Shown here: in pieces, positions 28,765 to 31,131 of the stretch | Layout: each line of letters opens with the position of its first letter | Numbering within the stretch: the stretch's first letter is position 1 | Source: CAZUSU01 sp964623315 | Lineage (GTDB): Bacteria > Patescibacteriota > Patescibacteriia > Magasanikbacterales > 2-02-FULL-50-9b | DNA length: 31,131 nucleotides | Direction: 5' to 3' | NCBI GenBank assembly: GCA_964623315.1 | Contig: CAZUSU010000017.1 | Span: 1 to 31,131, forward strand | Notes under the pieces: generated by a model | Databases searched by the model: none | Seen by the model: only the letters and a program-made list of their open reading frames with translations | What the model was told of the DNA's origin: nothing | Made by a program: the position numbers and the translations under genes

Positions 28765-30384
28765 GTGCTCCGACGCTTGATTAATCATATATCCCCTTCC
28801 CTCACGGCGGCCGCCGCGATTTTGGCATTGGCGTCGTTGGCATCTCGCGCACTCGGATTGATACGCGATCGGTTGCTCACTCACACCTTTGGCGCCGGCC
28901 CCACATTGGACGCGTATTACGCCGCGTTCCGTTTACCTGATCTCGTGTACAGTTTTATTATCGTGGGTGCGCTGTCCGCGGCATTTATTCCGTTATTTTC
29001 ACACTGGTGGGCCGAACGTCCGCAACGCGCGTGGCGTTTTTGCCACGTGACATTTACCGTTTTTTTTGTGGCGCTCACGGTGGCGGGCGCCATTGGTGTA
29101 CTGATGGCGCCACTCATTACGCGCATCGTTGCGCCGGGTTTTGACGAATCAACGGCGGCGCTTGCAACGCAACTCACGCGCATCATGATGATCTCGCCCG
29201 TCCTGCTCGGGCTTTCTGCGCTGGTCGGCGGCGTACTGCAATCATTAAAAAAATTTTTATGGTACGCGTGCGCGCCCGTGGTGTATAACATCGGAATAAT
29301 TTTTGGCGTTGTTGCTTTTGTGCCATCAATGGGACCGATAGGTCTGGCGTGGGGCGTCGTGATAGGCGCACTCTTCCATTTATTAATTCAAGTCCCGTCG
29401 CTCCTTGCGAGCGGCTTTAGACCAAAAATTTTATGGGCGCCCCGCGACTCTGATGTGCGCGCGCTCGTGAAATTGATGGCTCCCCGCACCGTTGCCTTGG
29501 CCGCGTCACAAATCAGCGCAACTATTTTATTGATGATCGCGAGTGGATTATCGGCAGGTTCCGTTGCTGTGTTTACTTTGGCCATGAACATCCAATCATT
29601 GCCGATCGGCGTCATTGCCGTTTCATATGCCGTTGCGGCTTTTCCCCTCTTTGCGCACTATGCGGCAGAAGAAAATCCGGACGCATTGGCGCGCACGGTG
29701 GGCGAATCATTGCGCATGATTATGGTGTGGCTTTTGCCGGTGTCGGTTTTATTTGTCGTATTGCGCGCCGAATGGGTGCGTATCCTGTTTGGCTCCGGCA
29801 AATTTGATTGGTCAGATACGGTGTTAACGGCAAACACGCTTGGGTTTTTTGCGCTCGGCTTGGTGGCGCAAGCGTTGGTGCACGTACTGGCGCGCGCGTT
29901 TTATGCGCTCCGCGATTCGCGCACGCCGGCGCTGGTGGCACTGTGCAGTGTGAGCATAACCGTCATTTTTGCACTGGTGGCGGCGCCCTATTTGGGCGTG
30001 TACGCGTTGGCGCTTGCCGTGGGAATTGAAGGGACGATAAATTCTACAGCGCTTTATATATTACTTCGCAAACGACTGGGAACACTGGATGACGAATTGA
30101 CGTTGCGTTTATTATATAAAATCTGCGCCGCCGCGCTGGCGCTTGGCGTCACCACACAATTGCTCAAAGAACCGGTCGCCTCGTTTGTTGACATGCAAAC
30201 TTTTTTTGGCGTGTTTGTAAAAGCGGTTAGCGCGGCCGGCGGAGGACTCGTGGTGTATATTTCTGTGGGATTACTGCTGGGCGTGGAAGAAATTTTTGTG
30301 ATTGTCACGGCGGCACGCGTGCGCGTGCGGCGCGTGGCGCAATTATTGCCGATTGATTGGGGGGATGTCGGATCAGTGAAATAA
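28765..30384 (+). CDS. murJ: lipid II flippase MurJ (MviN family)
   Basis: Moves lipid-linked peptidoglycan precursor across the cytoplasmic membrane. The 539-aa product has about 14 membrane helices. The N-terminus contains the family's ASRALGLIRDRLLTHTFGAGPTLDAYYAAFRLPD region in successive segments, then GALSAAFIPLF and LLGLSALVGGVLQS. IGVIAVSYAVAAFPLF and the FYALRDSRTP loop follow. Length is slightly above the family average because of a soluble tail. The start is GTG at 28765, 13 nt after the previous stop, with no evident ribosome binding site, so translation is probably coupled. Confidence 0.95.
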   Translation: MLRRLINHISPSLTAAAAILALASLASRALGLIRDRLLTHTFGAGPTLDAYYAAFRLPDLVYSFIIVGALSAAFIPLFSHWWAERPQRAWRFCHVTFTVFFVALTVAGAIGVLMAPLITRIVAPGFDESTAALATQLTRIMMISPVLLGLSALVGGVLQSLKKFLWYACAPVVYNIGIIFGVVAFVPSMGPIGLAWGVVIGALFHLLIQVPSLLASGFRPKILWAPRDSDVRALVKLMAPRTVALAASQISATILLMIASGLSAGSVAVFTLAMNIQSLPIGVIAVSYAVAAFPLFAHYAAEENPDALARTVGESLRMIMVWLLPVSVLFVVLRAEWVRILFGSGKFDWSDTVLTANTLGFFALGLVAQALVHVLARAFYALRDSRTPALVALCSVSITVIFALVAAPYLGVYALALAVGIEGTINSTALYILLRKRLGTLDDELTLRLLYKICAAALALGVTTQLLKEPVASFVDMQTFFGVFVKAVSAAGGGLVVYISVGLLLGVEEIFVIVTAARVRVRRVAQLLPIDWGDVGSVK

Positions 30385-30412
30385 ATTTTCAAGAGACCGC
30401 TCGTCGCGCCGA

Positions 30413-30616
30413 TCAAAAAATCCGAATACCAAACCATGACGCGATGGTTTGTCCGAGCGCGCCAAACCCTTGTGTGCGATACACCTGCACACAAATTATT
30501 ATAAATGCGATAGCACCGACGATGCTCCCGATCATCATGCGCATACTTGAAAATTTCATCTGAAATTTGGTAAGCGGGTCAAGTTGCGGAGGTTGTGGTT
30601 GATTTGGTTGAGGCAT
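30413..30616 (-). CDS. 67-aa single-span membrane protein (hypothetical)
   Basis: The product starts MPQPNQPQPPQLDPL. It has a Pro/Gln-rich N-terminus, a basic KFQMKFSSMRMM stretch and one membrane helix (about residues 27-46), and ends FGIRIF. I chose the ATG at 30616 because TGGTATACT ends 9 nt before it; the longer frame crosses a terminator. It converges on murJ with 28 nt between. Unknown function. Confidence 0.65.
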   Translation of the reverse strand: MPQPNQPQPPQLDPLTKFQMKFSSMRMMIGSIVGAIAFIIICVQVYRTQGFGALGQTIASWFGIRIF

Positions 30617-30625
30617 ACTTTGTAA

Positions 30626-30634
30626 AGTATACCA
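30626..30634 (-). promoter_or_regulatory. extended -10 promoter abutting a terminator
   Basis: TGGTATACT on the minus strand, 9 nt before the ATG at 30616. It begins 1 nt after the T-tract of the preceding terminator, so any -35 would lie in the terminator stem. Confidence 0.55.
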
Positions 30635-30635
30635 T

Positions 30636-30690
30636 AAAAAATTACCGCCCTCCCTTTGTGCCGCCGTTGTGGCAAGCGAGGGGAGGACGG
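30636..30690 (-). terminator. rho-independent terminator
   Basis: On the minus strand CCGTCCTCCC (30690-30681) pairs with GGGAGGGCGG (30654-30645), 10 bp with one G-U, and the loop can form its own TGCC/GGCA stem. It is followed by TAATTTTTT. It ends the gene stopping at 30712. Confidence 0.75.
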
Positions 30691-30711
30691 ATGCGAAGAG
30701 CCGGAGCATGA

Positions 30712-31131
30712 TTACTTCTTGTTTGGAGGTACCATCCGCAGAAGCACGCGCTGTCCAGGTTCCACCTCGAGATGGGTGGGTTGACACCCAACACGCGGCA
30801 GACTGCCCACAGTAACCCGATACGACGGGAAGGCATTGAAGCGCTTGCTCCCCAACTGGAACCAACCTTCACTGCCGAGCGCGACCATGCGGCCCTCATC
30901 TTGGCTCGAATGAGCAGATGCAAAACCACCTGAAATCCACCCGATGAAATCGAATAGATCGGCATGGCCGTTGAAGGGCTCTTTATTTTCACGAACCCAT
31001 TGATCAATGGCCTGCTTTGCAGTGTGAAGATCTGGATAGCCCTGCTCAAAAGCGTACACGCCAAGTACCGAGACAGGGTTGTGTTCCGGCCTCACCGGAA
31101 ACATATCGCTGTTCAAATCATTGAAGAAGTT
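30712..31131 (-). CDS. hypothetical protein, 5' end outside the window
   Basis: The frame is open to the window edge, so the gene may be longer than seen. Within the window a TTG at 31116 or an ATG at 31104 (MFPVRPEHNPV) could also start it. The roughly 130 visible residues are soluble and mixed alpha/beta, with HADLFDFIGWISGGFASAHSS in the middle and a beta-rich C-terminus (PGQRVLLRMVPPNKK). I recognise no family. Codon use is balanced and lacks the poly-T runs of most neighbours, like the gene at 9993. A good terminator follows. Confidence 0.65.
   Translation of the reverse strand, partial: NFFNDLNSDMFPVRPEHNPVSVLGVYAFEQGYPDLHTAKQAIDQWVRENKEPFNGHADLFDFIGWISGGFASAHSSQDEGRMVALGSEGWFQLGSKRFNAFPSYRVTVGSLPRVGCQPTHLEVEPGQRVLLRMVPPNKK

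Overview
The window looks like a compact, roughly 50% GC bacterial chromosome segment, most plausibly from a Patescibacteria/CPR (Parcubacteria-type) lineage. That placement is inferred from the small tightly overlapping genes, a reduced dcw cluster (mraZ-rsmH-ftsL-like) that runs directly into a membrane-anchored ClpC-like ATPase and a WecA/MraY-type transferase, and many small membrane proteins without obvious homologues. UGA is used as a normal stop. I saw no tRNA, rRNA, insertion sequence, prophage or CRISPR array, and no stretch over 300 bases lacks a gene.

Layout. 1-951: AT-richer hypothetical gene. 973-2985: rfbB (-) and an FkbM-like methyltransferase (+) diverging from a shared palindromic -35 box. 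2965-6701 (-): six-gene overlapping operon pgsA, GT-C-like membrane protein, a one-TM exported-domain protein, a 58-aa membrane protein, HIT, NUDIX. 6723-8393 (+): large polytopic membrane protein, convergent with a secreted propeller/thrombospondin-3 protein (8394-9833, -). 9993-10847 (+): divergent laccase-domain (YfiH-like) protein with a perfect Shine-Dalgarno. 10962-11441 (+): coiled-coil protein with 21-bp tandem repeats. 11419-14112 (-): GT4 glycosyltransferase, SAM methyltransferase and RluA-type pseudouridine synthase. 14213-17102 (+): dnaB, a 140-nt nested palindrome, ybaB-recR, rplU. 17086-23352 (-): mraZ, rsmH, ftsL-like, 123-aa membrane protein, ClpC-like, WecA-like, DUF192. 23553-25139 (-): acidic disordered protein and a RumA/TrmA-type methyltransferase. 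25226-25885 (+): MopE-type lipoprotein. 25936-28010 (-): SanA/YdcF-like protein and a beta-CASP metallo-beta-lactamase. 28062-30384 (+): membrane-anchored hypothetical and murJ. 30413-31131 (-): 67-aa membrane protein and a partial hypothetical.

Themes. Cell-envelope functions dominate: nucleotide-sugar synthesis, glycosyltransfer, phospholipid headgroup synthesis, lipid-linked sugar initiation, the MurJ flippase, and surface or lipoproteins. DNA replication/repair (dnaB, ybaB, recR) and RNA modification (rsmH, RumA-like, RluA-like, RlmI-like) fill the rest. Many transcription units start from an extended -10 (TGnTAnnnT-like) only 7-12 nt upstream of the ATG, implying leaderless or near-leaderless mRNAs. 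This pattern also settles several start codons. Some terminators are embedded in the opposite-strand gene or abut the next promoter.
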